Shown here piece by piece: positions 1 through 8,800 of a stretch of DNA of 53,141 nucleotides. Both the position numbers and the translations under genes were made by a program. Source of the DNA: Spirulinaceae cyanobacterium SM2_1_0 (GTDB lineage Bacteria; Cyanobacteriota; Cyanobacteriia; Cyanobacteriales; Spirulinaceae); the NCBI GenBank assembly GCA_012031265.1, contig JAAUTY010000028.1, positions 1-53,141 of the forward strand, given 5' to 3'. The notes under the pieces are model-generated. The model was not told where the DNA came from and made no database searches. It saw only the letters and a program-made list of their open reading frames with translations. The first letter of the stretch is position 1; each line of letters opens with the position of its first letter.

Positions 1-1
1 C

Positions 2-457
2 GGCATGATGTCCGGTGTCGGCTTTGCCCAGATGTCCGGTGTCGGCTTTGCCCAGATGTCCGGTGTCGGCATGATGTCGGGCGTGGGCTTGGCACAAATG
101 TCCGGCATCGGTTGGCTGGGAATGTCCGGCATTGGCATGATGTCGGGCGTCGGCTTCTCGGCTTCGGCTCCCCCGATCCGACCGCGCCAGTTCTGGCTGG
201 TCGCGGACGCTGAACTGATCGTCTACGGGGCGACTGAGCCAGATGCGACGGTCACAGTCGGCGGTCGCCCGATTAAGCTCAATTCTGACGGGACATTCCG
301 TTTTCAGATGTCTTTCCAGGATGGCTTGATCGACTACCCGATCATGGCAGTTGCTGCCGATGGCGAACAGATGCGCTCCGTTCACATGAAGTTTGAGCGC
401 GAAACGCCATCGCGTCACACCAATACCAAGGCAGAAGCGCAGTTGGAATGGCTCTAA
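2..457 (+). CDS. DUF4912 domain protein, 3' part (5' end outside window)
   Basis: The open frame enters from the left edge, so the true start is not visible. Residues 1-55 are a degenerate tandem repeat of an eight-residue unit (MSGVGFAQ and variants, with six-residue MSGVGM units). The rest, beginning near PPIRPRQFWLVADAE, is the conserved DUF4912 module of cyanobacteria, with the blocks ELIVYGATEPDA, GGRPIKLNSDGTFRFQ and FQDGLIDYPIMAVAADGEQ. The module has a small beta-sandwich character, and its biochemical role is not known to me. The acidic end and the stop at TAA are intact. The Gly/Met-rich repeat is low-complexity and probably flexible. Family assignment is firm; function is unknown. 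Confidence 0.85.
   Translation, partial: GMMSGVGFAQMSGVGFAQMSGVGMMSGVGLAQMSGIGWLGMSGIGMMSGVGFSASAPPIRPRQFWLVADAELIVYGATEPDATVTVGGRPIKLNSDGTFRFQMSFQDGLIDYPIMAVAADGEQMRSVHMKFERETPSRHTNTKAEAQLEWL
5..166 (+). repeat. In-frame tandem repeat coding MSGVGFAQ-like units
   Basis: Two perfect 24-bp copies (atgtccggtgtcggctttgc ccag) are followed by diverged 18- and 24-bp copies, all in frame. They encode MSGVGFAQ, MSGVGFAQ, MSGVGM, MSGVGLAQ, MSGIGWLG, MSGIGM and MSGVGFSA. The repeat probably continues upstream of the window. Copy number is likely to vary between strains because the first copies are identical at the DNA level. Confidence 0.9.
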
Positions 458-527
458 TCAGCCCACGCCGCTGAGCGATCGATTCATCCCTGCCCCGGCA
501 ATTCTGTCGGGGCTTTATCATGGGTTT

Positions 528-1106
528 ATGACTCCCCCTGAAATCACGAGTACGCTCACGGCACTCTTCCCGATGGCGGTGGTGCAACAGCCGAGTGCCG
601 ATACCTGGCAGGTTGAGGCTCCAGCTTGGCGATTGCTGGTTATTCTGTCGGAAGATGGGTCTTGGCTGCGCCTGCTGTTGCCACTTGTACCTCTGAGTGC
701 TGCCCAGCCTTACTTGACCGAATTTCTGACCGAAAACTTTGATTTCACCCAAGAGGCTCGCTATGCGATCGCCCAAGATGTCCTCTGGGGGGTTTACCAA
801 CACAGCTTTCCGACGCTGACGGCGGCTGATTTTCAGCGCGCGATCGCCCGTCTCTTGCACCTCCACGAGACTGGCCTCGAGCGGGGCTTCCAGCAACAGA
901 GCGATCGCCGCCTACGCCAGATCGTCCAAGCCGCGAAGCAGCAAGGCCAAACCCAAGCCATGACCCTCCAAAATCTTGACCGATTCTACCAAGAAGGCTT
1001 GCTGGGTGGACTCGAACAGACGACGGAGGAGCGCGATCGCACCCTCGCCGCTTGGCGCGATCGCCTCGCCAGCCTCTGGGATCAGGTCGAGCCGGATGCA
1101 GATTGA
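528..1106 (+). CDS. Conserved cyanobacterial hypothetical protein
   Basis: The 192-residue protein starts at the ATG of MTPPEITSTL, just after the DUF4912 gene. A longer in-frame extension from 393 would overlap that gene and looks unconserved. The N-terminal half (about 1-110) alternates short strands and helices around WQVEAPAWRLLVILSEDGSW and ends in a helical LTAADFQRAIARLLHLHE segment. This general layout resembles YbjN or type III chaperone-like folds, but I cannot confirm that. The C-terminal third is charged and helical (TEERDRTLAAWRDRLASLWD). No catalytic motif, signal peptide or membrane segment is seen. It may be cotranscribed with the DUF4912 gene 70 bases upstream. Function unknown. 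Confidence 0.7.
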   Translation: MTPPEITSTLTALFPMAVVQQPSADTWQVEAPAWRLLVILSEDGSWLRLLLPLVPLSAAQPYLTEFLTENFDFTQEARYAIAQDVLWGVYQHSFPTLTAADFQRAIARLLHLHETGLERGFQQQSDRRLRQIVQAAKQQGQTQAMTLQNLDRFYQEGLLGGLEQTTEERDRTLAAWRDRLASLWDQVEPDAD

Positions 1107-1139
1107 GGGCGATCGCGCCGCAGCATTCGCTGACCTGGC

Positions 1140-2924
1140 TCACAGCCCATAGAACCAGACGATCAACGGCGGCACGATCACGATCATCAGCAGGTTCAGC
1201 GGTGCGCCAACGCGGGTAAAGTCCAGAAAGCGGTAACCGCCGGGACTGTAGACCATCGTATTGGTCTGATAGCCAATCGGCGTCATGAAACTGGTCGAGG
1301 CTGCAAAGGTAACCGCATACATGAAGGCAAACGGGTTAAGATCGAGCGTTTTCGCCACTTCCACCGCCACCGGCAACATCAAAACCACCGAGGCATTGTT
1401 AGACAAAATTTCCGTCAGCAGCGACGTGATCGCAAAGAAGAACACTAAAATCCAGTAGCCCGACAAATCACTGCCCAAGGCGACCAGTTGCTCTGCCAGC
1501 CATGCCGTCGTCCCCGACTTGTCCATCGCGATGCCGAGCGGAATCAGACCAGCCAGCAAAAAGATGATGTCCCAGCGAATTGAACCGTAGACCTCGCCCG
1601 GTTTCAGACAGCCGGTGAGCACCATCGCTACGACCCCCGCCAGTGCTCCGACTAAAATCGGCAGGATGTTGAAGGCGGCGAGCAAGACAACCGCTAATCC
1701 AATCGCGATCGCCACGCTCGCCTTACCAGCTCGGAGCATTTCGATATTGCGTTGCTCCAGCACCAGTAACTCACGGGTGGTTTGCAAACCAATGAAACTT
1801 TGCTTCGGACCCTGTACGAGCAGCAGATCGCCAAAACGCAGCGGGATCTTGCCCAGGCGGCCCCGCACCAACTCAGAACCACGCCGGATCGCCAATACCG
1901 TGACGTTGTAGCGCTGCCGGAAGCGCAGGTCTTTGAGCGTCGTGCCGATCAGGCGCGAGTTGGAGAGAATCAACACTTCGCCAATCTTCTCCTCACCTGA
2001 ACTGAGGGCCGCTACCGCTTCGTTTTGGAATTTCACCTCCGGCAGAATATCTAGCCCCCGCTCTTCCCGGATCCGCAGCAACTCCTCGCGCCCGCTACGA
2101 ACAATCAAAATATCCCCAGCCTGCAACACTTTGTCGCCGAGGGGCTGGGGAAAGCGGCTGCCGTCGCGCAGCAGCTCGAGCACATCGAGGTCAAAGGTGC
2201 GCTGAATTTCGCTTTCTTGCAGGGTTTGACCAATGAGACTAGAGCGCGGGGCGATCGCCACCTCACTCACATAGTCCCGCAAGCCATAACCCTGTACGCC
2301 GTCATCACTGCTGCTCTGGCGGTCAGGCAACTGTCGTGAAGCCACTAACGACAAATATGCCAAGCCCGCCAAGAATACGGCAATGCCGAGCTTGGTGAAT
2401 TGAAACAAATGGAACTCGCCATAGCCCAACTGCGCCGACAGCCCACTCGCCAAGACATTGGTTGACGTGCCAATCGTCGTCAGCAGACCGCCCAGAATCG
2501 TGGCATAGGACAGCGGGATCATCAGCTTTGAAGCCGGCACACCACAGCGCTGACACCATTCCTCGACAATCGGCAGGAAGACTGCGACGACAGCAGTATT
2601 GTTGATGAAGGCGGTAATCGGGCCGACAATTCCCCCCATCACTAAGGTTTGGCGGGTGGGAGTCTTGCCACCCCAGCGAATTAGCGCATCGCGGACTATC
2701 TGGATCGCACCGGTGCGAGCGATGCCAGCGCTGAGGACAAACATCGCCATGACGGTAATGGTTGCTGAGTTGCCGAAGCCTGATATGCCTTCTTCTGGAG
2801 TCACCAAACCCAATACCATCAATGTCACCATGACCATGAACGCGATGATATCGGCGGGCAGGATTTCGGTAATGAAACCGACGAGTGCCAAGGCTACTAC
2901 AGCTAGCGTCAGGACAATTTCCAT
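1140..2924 (-). CDS. SLC13/DASS-type anion permease with two RCK_C domains
   Basis: The 594-residue inner-membrane carrier has two hydrophobic bundles (about 1-195 and 395-594) flanking two soluble TrkA-C/RCK_C modules (about 205-375). Each bundle carries the Asn-Asn motif of the divalent-anion/Na symporter family: ITAFINNTAVVAVFLP and LTEILSNNASVVLMLP. Family members move sulfate, dicarboxylates or similar anions with Na. The RCK modules (for example RSSLIGQTLQESEIQ and SRLIGTTLKDLRFRQ) are probably ligand-sensing. The related protein in other cyanobacteria is often labelled a sulfur-deprivation response transporter, but the substrate cannot be read from sequence. The start ATG is followed directly by the first transmembrane helix. 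It converges on the preceding gene with 33 bases between. Confidence 0.88.
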   Translation of the reverse strand: MEIVLTLAVVALALVGFITEILPADIIAFMVMVTLMVLGLVTPEEGISGFGNSATITVMAMFVLSAGIARTGAIQIVRDALIRWGGKTPTRQTLVMGGIVGPITAFINNTAVVAVFLPIVEEWCQRCGVPASKLMIPLSYATILGGLLTTIGTSTNVLASGLSAQLGYGEFHLFQFTKLGIAVFLAGLAYLSLVASRQLPDRQSSSDDGVQGYGLRDYVSEVAIAPRSSLIGQTLQESEIQRTFDLDVLELLRDGSRFPQPLGDKVLQAGDILIVRSGREELLRIREERGLDILPEVKFQNEAVAALSSGEEKIGEVLILSNSRLIGTTLKDLRFRQRYNVTVLAIRRGSELVRGRLGKIPLRFGDLLLVQGPKQSFIGLQTTRELLVLEQRNIEMLRAGKASVAIAIGLAVVLLAAFNILPILVGALAGVVAMVLTGCLKPGEVYGSIRWDIIFLLAGLIPLGIAMDKSGTTAWLAEQLVALGSDLSGYWILVFFFAITSLLTEILSNNASVVLMLPVAVEVAKTLDLNPFAFMYAVTFAASTSFMTPIGYQTNTMVYSPGGYRFLDFTRVGAPLNLLMIVIVPPLIVWFYGL

Positions 2925-3058
2925 AGGGCTTTACAATTCAGACCGCCCTCGGTTGGGGGGGCGGGGCAGTAGGTTTCAGGGCAGGCGAGTTGAGCAAGGG
3001 GCTGATGACGACAAAGACGCGATCACTCGCGCCTCAGCAGGCTGCTTACTGTCTAATT

Positions 3059-4045
3059 TTAGGCGCGCACCTGGTAATAGTCGCGATACCAGTCCACGAA
3101 GCGCTGGACGCCGACCTCTATCGGGGTATCGGGCCGAAAGCCAACGTCTTGAAATAGGTCATCGACATCCGCATAAGTCGTCGGGACATCACCGGGTTGC
3201 ATTGGCAGCATATTCTTCTCAGCGGTCTTACCCAGGCAGGCTTCCAAGACCTCAATCATATGCAGTAGTTCAACTGGTTGATTATTGCCAATGTTGTAGA
3301 TGCAATAGCGAGCTTGGGTGAGTCCCTTGGGCTGCGGGGGGCGATCCAAGGTGCGAACCACTCCTTCCACAACGTCATCAATGTAGGTGAAATCGCGCTG
3401 CATCCTACCGTGATTGAAGACATCAATGGGGCGACCGTCGAGAATCGCTTTCGTGAATAGAAAGAGTGCCATATCCGGCCGTCCCCAAGGGCCGTAAACT
3501 GTGAAGAAGCGCAAGCCCGTGCTGGGAATATCATAGAGATGGCTGTAGCTATGCGCCATCAGTTCGTTCGCCTTTTTCGTCGCCGCGTAGAGACTGACCG
3601 GATGATCCACATTGTCACGGGTCGAGAAGGGAACTTTGCGATTGGCTCCGTAGACCGAGCTAGAAGATGCAAAGACTAGATGCTCGACCGGATGGTGGCG
3701 ACAACCTTCGAGAATATTGATGAAACCGGTGAGGTTGCTATCGATGTAAGTGTGAGGATTGGTCAGCGAATAGCGTACCCCGGCCTGCGCCGCCAAATTC
3801 ACCACTGACTGACAAGTTTCGCGGGCAAAGAGGTCGTGAATCCCTAGGCGATCGCTCAAGTCAAGATGATAAAACTCAAAGTTTTGACTGGTTTTTAAAT
3901 GCTCTAAGCGGGCCTGTTTGAGTGAGACATCGTAGTAGGGATTGAGATTGTCCAAACCCACCACACGATCACCGCGCGCCAACAGAGCTTGGCTGAGGTG
4001 GAACCCAATAAAACCAGCCGCTCCCGTAACCAGAATGGTCGCCAT
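3059..4045 (-). CDS. NAD-dependent nucleotide-sugar epimerase (UDP-glucuronate 4-epimerase-like)
   Basis: The 328-residue extended short-chain dehydrogenase has the NAD motif GAAGFIGFHL at residues 8-17. Its catalytic Tyr153/Lys157 lie in SLYAATKKAN, with a Ser run near 127-130. Sequence blocks such as LDNLNPYYDVSLKQARLEHL and FTVYGPWGRPDMALFLFTKA are typical of UDP-glucuronate 4-epimerases (CapI/LpsL type) that make galacturonate donors for surface polysaccharide. I chose the ATG of MATILVTG rather than an upstream in-frame start, which would add ten residues before the Rossmann strand. It stands alone, 134 bases from the permease start. Family assignment is strong; the exact sugar substrate is inferred. 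Confidence 0.88.
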   Translation of the reverse strand: MATILVTGAAGFIGFHLSQALLARGDRVVGLDNLNPYYDVSLKQARLEHLKTSQNFEFYHLDLSDRLGIHDLFARETCQSVVNLAAQAGVRYSLTNPHTYIDSNLTGFINILEGCRHHPVEHLVFASSSSVYGANRKVPFSTRDNVDHPVSLYAATKKANELMAHSYSHLYDIPSTGLRFFTVYGPWGRPDMALFLFTKAILDGRPIDVFNHGRMQRDFTYIDDVVEGVVRTLDRPPQPKGLTQARYCIYNIGNNQPVELLHMIEVLEACLGKTAEKNMLPMQPGDVPTTYADVDDLFQDVGFRPDTPIEVGVQRFVDWYRDYYQVRA

Positions 4046-4227
4046 CAGCAAAGTTGAGCGTAGAAACAATAGCACTAAACGCCATCATTCCCCTACTTTA
4101 ACCCAGCTTGGCCATCCCACCTGACTGTGCTTATAATTTCTAGGATGCCTCCTAGTACCGCTACGCGGAATTTTGAGTTCTGGGTTTTGAGTGCCTGCAA
4201 TCCGGGAATCCTGGGGATTTTGAATAG

Positions 4228-4256
4228 GCATCTCATTTCCGCCCTCTTGTACTAGC
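4228..4256 (+). repeat. 29-bp dispersed repeat, copy 1
   Basis: This intergenic stretch (gcatctcatttccgccctct followed by tgtactagc) matches 10406-10434 at 28 of 29 positions, in the same orientation. It sits just past the 3' end of the unknown gene at 4283. The origin is unknown; it could be the end of a decayed mobile element. Confidence 0.75.
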
Positions 4257-4282
4257 GACGCGGCAGCGCGACTCCAAGCTGC

Positions 4283-4798
4283 CTAGCAGGGGGTCGCAAC
4301 CGGCGCGCGTCGCTGCTGCTTCGCTTTGGCGCGTAGCTCCTGCAAGACTGCCCGCCGGGCCGTGGCGATCGTGCTGGGCAGCACCCCGACGATTTGCGCC
4401 AGAACCTCATCTTCGAGGTTGCGCACCGCCATCCAGCCGCAATACTTGGCAATCATGATCGTGATCGCCCGTGCCCGCTTCAGCGGCACTGGACAATCCA
4501 CCGCCTTCTGGGTGGCGCTGATCCATTTGTGGCGGATCACAAAGGCTGCGCGGCGCTTCACAAACGACTCTGGATAAGTCAATGCTACCTTGCCGACCGG
4601 CACAATCCGGGCACAGTCCAGGTCAAGGGTGCCGCCGACTGCTGCATCTGGCCCAACGATCTCTGCATGGTGTGGGTGACAGAGAATCAGGGCATTGCCC
4701 GGCGACGCCAAAACATAGAACATTTGGCCGCTCTGTAGCTGACCGAGCACCTGAGTCGGCGAGAAGATTGGATTTAAACTGAGTGCGCGATCCGACAT
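4283..4798 (-). CDS. Hypothetical protein
   Basis: I read a 171-residue protein starting at MSDRALSLNPIFSP. A frame extension to 4915 adds 39 residues rich in Cys and looks less likely. The N-terminal half is mixed strand/helix (QMFYVLASPGNALILCHPHH, then a short DLDCARIVPVGK block). The C-terminal half is basic and helical (VKRRAAFVIRHKW, VLPSTIATARRAVLQELRAK) and could bind nucleic acid. I do not recognise the family. The gene is solitary, and its flanks hold repeat-like DNA (4147-4172 and 4228-4256). It may be lineage-specific. Both the reality of the gene and its start are moderately supported. Confidence 0.5.
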   Translation of the reverse strand: MSDRALSLNPIFSPTQVLGQLQSGQMFYVLASPGNALILCHPHHAEIVGPDAAVGGTLDLDCARIVPVGKVALTYPESFVKRRAAFVIRHKWISATQKAVDCPVPLKRARAITIMIAKYCGWMAVRNLEDEVLAQIVGVLPSTIATARRAVLQELRAKAKQQRRAPVATPC

Positions 4799-5113
4799 CC
4801 CAACCTCGAACGGCAAGCAACTAAAGTACGTAGTCTGTGCAGCTCTCAGCCGGGTGGCAGCACAATCCACCGCCAGCTTGCAGCCGCAGGGAACCGAATC
4901 GCTTTGCCGACTCATCCCTGCCCGCTAATATCTTTTGGTATGGTGCTCCAATGCTGCAACCCTGAGCTGATCCCCTGCATTCATTTTAAGACCCTGTTCA
5001 GGCGAGCGGTAGGGCGAATACCACAGACCTCAGAGAGTGGCGAGTCATTTTGGCTACCGCCGGTACTCCGTGATTTCTCGCTAGACAGAGAATTTCCAGC
5101 GTTGTCCGGGCAG
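4799..5113. other. Intergenic stretch without a recognisable gene
   Basis: The 315 bases lie between the start of the hypothetical gene and the 3' end of the YkuD gene. An upstream extension of the hypothetical protein to 4915 is open but unconvincing. No RNA gene, clear terminator or repeat is visible. Confidence 0.5.
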
Positions 5114-5770
5114 TCAAGGCACGATGATCACGGTGGCACCGATTTGAACTGCTTGGTAGAGCTCCTCAATGTCACGATTTTTCAATGCGATCGATCCCTG
5201 TGTCCAATTATTACGCTGCTCGATTAAATCGTCACGGTTTTCAGGAACACCATGGATGGCGATGTCGCCGCCAACGATGGTGGTGATGGGGATCAGCCCG
5301 GCTTGTTTCGCTTGTCGATGTTTGGCGCGAGATTGTTCCGTCGGATAGTTGAGCCAGAGGAAACGCGACCAGTTGGGATGCAGGTAGCGATCGCGAATCG
5401 TGAATTCTCCCTCGGGTGTCCGCCCATCGCCATCGTAGAGCTTGTCCTGCTTGGGGTCGGGGCCAAAGACGACCGGATAGGCCTTCAGCGGCTCCCGTTC
5501 GTGGTAGAGCGTCAGCCGGTAGTCTGATTTATCCACCCGCAGCACGGTCACGCTTGGCTCCAGTGGCAGCGTTGCCACCAGGCTAGTGAGGGGTTGGTCG
5601 TAGTTCAGCAGCCGGGGCGGTGCGTGCCAATTGGTCAGCGTCGAGCACCCCAGCCAACTGCCAAGGACAAGAAAAAAGGCGGCGATCGCCTGTCGCCGCT
5701 GGCGAACCCGTCGCCGCCGTCGCGAGGCGGCTTGTCGCTGCCGTCGTCGTGCCGCCTTAGCCTGCGTCAT
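5114..5770 (-). CDS. YkuD-fold (L,D-transpeptidase family) protein with catalytic Cys replaced by Ser
   Basis: The 218-residue protein begins at MTQAKAARRRQ with a very basic N-terminus, then a single hydrophobic anchor (AAFFLVLGSWLGC), so the domain should face the periplasm. The YkuD domain (about 80-218) has YRLTLYHEREPLKAYPVVFG, the glycine-rich TPEGEFTIRDRYLHPNW block and His173 in AIHGVPEN. In active L,D-transpeptidases the nucleophile Cys lies in a (S/T)xGC(I/V) motif; here the aligned segment is NWTQGSIALKNRD, with Ser193 (TCG) instead of Cys. Active members cross-link peptidoglycan stem peptides. This one may be inactive, a binding protein or a Ser variant. It is divergent from the giant helicase, with starts 97 bases apart. 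Confidence 0.8.
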   Translation of the reverse strand: MTQAKAARRRQRQAASRRRRRVRQRRQAIAAFFLVLGSWLGCSTLTNWHAPPRLLNYDQPLTSLVATLPLEPSVTVLRVDKSDYRLTLYHEREPLKAYPVVFGPDPKQDKLYDGDGRTPEGEFTIRDRYLHPNWSRFLWLNYPTEQSRAKHRQAKQAGLIPITTIVGGDIAIHGVPENRDDLIEQRNNWTQGSIALKNRDIEELYQAVQIGATVIIVP

Positions 5771-5867
5771 CCGTGCTGAGTGCTGAGTCGTTAGTCCAAT
5801 TATCACCACTTTGCCGACAGCACGTCCGTGTGCGAAGGTCCCTGAACTCGCCAGTCCCCCGTTTACA

Positions 5868-8800
5868 ATGGAGGACGAAGTGTTTGAGGCTACACCGGCA
5901 CGTCCGGCTATGTATGTCTACTTTGCGGCTGATTGTCGCGCCCAGATCGAACGCCACGGACTGCTGAGCCAAATCGAGCGTCTGAGTGCTGAAGTCGAGT
6001 CGCTGTCGCTAGAGCAAGCGCTGTCGCGATTTGAGCGCGTTTATCCTTATCTGAAGCGCAAAGAAGGGAATCTGCGCCTGATTGCGCGGATTGTGCGCCT
6101 TGGTAAGGAGCCGGTTTTGTGTTGGCTGGGGGTTTTCCGGCGGGGCGATCGCAACTACGAAGAGTTCCTGCGCGATCGCGAAGACTACGCTGACAGCAGC
6201 CTCGATAGCCAGATCAACCCGGCGCACCTACGGCAGTGGCTCATACAGCGGCAAGCCGAAACTGACCCGCCGCCCGCACCGCGTCCGCTGAGTCCCAACC
6301 TGCGGCCCTGGCTCGAACGTCCTAGCCTGCGGGTGGACTTTCAGGGTGTCACGATCTACGAGAGCGAGGTCTGGCTTGCCCGGTTTGCTGACGCTGCGGT
6401 GCAACAGTACTGGCTGGCACTGAATCGGGCGATCGCCACCCTAGCCGACGCGCCTCACCCCTTGGGCAGCGCCGTGACCGGCAGCAAGCTCTGGCTCTAC
6501 AGCACCGATGACCTGTCAATTTTGTATAGCCGTCTTCAGACAGCCGATGTCCCCAGCCGCCAGATTCTGTTTTTACTCGCGCCCTTCCTGACCCCCCCGC
6601 CCGCGCCGGCTGAATTAGTCCATACCTGTGCGCTGATCTTTGGCGAGGGGCAGCCCAGCGGCTGGCAGACCGAGCCGCCCCTTGATGAGCTGACGGCGAT
6701 CGCCCGTCGCGCCTATCCCAGCTACTTCCTCGCCGATGAAAACAACTGGCTGGCGATCGAAAAAGCCGAGCGGGCGAATCTGGCACTCTCAGCCGAAGAA
6801 GAATCGATCCTGCACGCCGTCTCGACCAGCCAACCCTCGTTGCCGCTGTTTCTCAATGGCCAGGCTGGCAGTGGCAAATCGACGCTGCTCTTTCACCTCT
6901 TCGCCGACTACTGTCACCGCCACCTGCAAGTCTGTCGCGAGCGCCAGCGTGAGCCTTTAGCCCCGCCTCACCCGCTCTTTCTTGCTTACAGCGATCGCCT
7001 GCTGAAAGTCGCCCGCGAGCGTGCCCTGCCGCTGCTCGCCTCGCACTATCGCTTTTTGGCGCGTGGCGGTCATCCGGCTGATTTACCGGACATCAGCCCG
7101 TTTTTCCGCTCCTTTCGGCGCTTTTTGCGGGAGCTGCTGCCGCTGGCTGAGCGCGAGCGCTTCCACGACGCCGACTACGTCTCCTTCCACCGCTTCCGGC
7201 AACTGCTCCAGCGCACCTGGCCCAGTGACTCGCCGGAGCGTTGCTGGCAGACGATCCGCACCTTCATCAAGGGCTACCACCTGGATGAGCGTGATACCCA
7301 CCTCGACCCCGAGGACTATGCGGAAATTCCCCGCAAGGAACGGACGCTCTCGCTGGACGATTTCATCCACATCCACGCCACAGTCTGGAAGTGGTATCAG
7401 CGTTATTGCCGTGAGCAGGGGCAATGGGACGATCAGGATCTGATCCGTCGCGTCTTGCAGCTCAAGTGCTACCGCCCCGCTTATACTGCCATCTTCTGCG
7501 ACGAGGCGCAGGACTTTACACGACTGGAGTTGCAACTGATCGTGCGGCTCTCTGTATTTGCTGACTGCGATCTCGAAGGTCAGCATGTCGAGAGCCTGCC
7601 CTTCGCCTTTGCGGGCGATCCTTTGCAGACTCTGAATCCGACGGGATTTCGCTGGGCGAGCCTGAAAGCAGCGGTGTACAACGACGCGATCGCCGCTCTC
7701 TCACCCACCGGCAGCCTCAATGTCGAGATGAATTTCGCGGAACTAGAGTGCAACTACCGTTCGGCTCCAGCGATCGTCGGCTTGGGGAATCTCATCCAGC
7801 TCTGGCGCAGTGCCCTCTTCAACTTATCTGAGCTGACCCCGCAGCGGGCACGACAAACTAGCCCCGAGGAGCCACAGATTCTCATTCTCGGCCGCGACAT
7901 CTTCGCGGCCGAATTGCGCTTGTACCTGCGCGACACGATCATCATCGTGCCCTGCGACCAGGGCGGCGAGCTGGACTATGCCCGCCAAGACCCGATCCTC
8001 TCGCTGCTGTTGCCCGCTGGTACGGATCGCCAAGATCAGCCCCCTTGGAATGTGCTCAGCGCGATCGCGGCGAAAGGCCTGGAGTTTAAACAAGTCGTTC
8101 TCTACAAATTTGGCGAAGCCTGTCACCCCCAGATTTGGCAGCAGACCGATGCGCCCTTGGAGGAGCACAAGTACTATTTCAACAAGCTCTATGTCGCCGC
8201 TACTCGCGCCACCGAACGCCTGTTCATCGTTGATTCTGAGGCGGGTGATCGTCAGCTTTGGCAACACGCTTGCGATGCGGCTGAAGTTGCCAGTTACCTC
8301 CAGACGCTCCGACCCGACTGCCGCGACCAATGGCAGGCACGCTTGCAGTTGCTGAACCCCGAAGCCCGTGCCGCTTGCATCAGTGCCGATGACTTAGCGA
8401 CTCTCGCCAGCGCCTTCTACAGCGAGGGCCTCGACAGCGGCGATCCGGAACTGCTGCGGCGGGCGCAAGGGGCCTACGAGCGTCTGGATGACCCGGCGGC
8501 GGCGAGCCGCTGCGACGCCTGGGCGCTGCACTTTGCCGCTGACTATACGGCTGCTGGTCGCCGCTTCCTGGCCTTGGGGGATTGGTCGGCCGCCTGGGAT
8601 AGCTTCTGGCTCGGTCGCTGCTGGCCAGAGCTGGCACACTGGTACGAGCAGGCGGCGGCTGTACAGGGCGAGTCGCTCCCGGCCGCGTTGGGCGATCGCG
8701 AAATCCTGCAACCCCTCGTCGCCTTCATGGCTGCGCCCGCCGACGACTTCAAAGCGCTTTGGCATTTTGGACAGTGGCTGAACCAGCAACTCAGCAACGT

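Noticed and set aside
1-170. CRISPR-like array
   Set aside because: The repeats are contiguous, in frame and coding, with no spacers.
2599-3321. 240-residue plus-strand open frame
   Set aside because: It is antisense to the permease and epimerase genes and has no family features.
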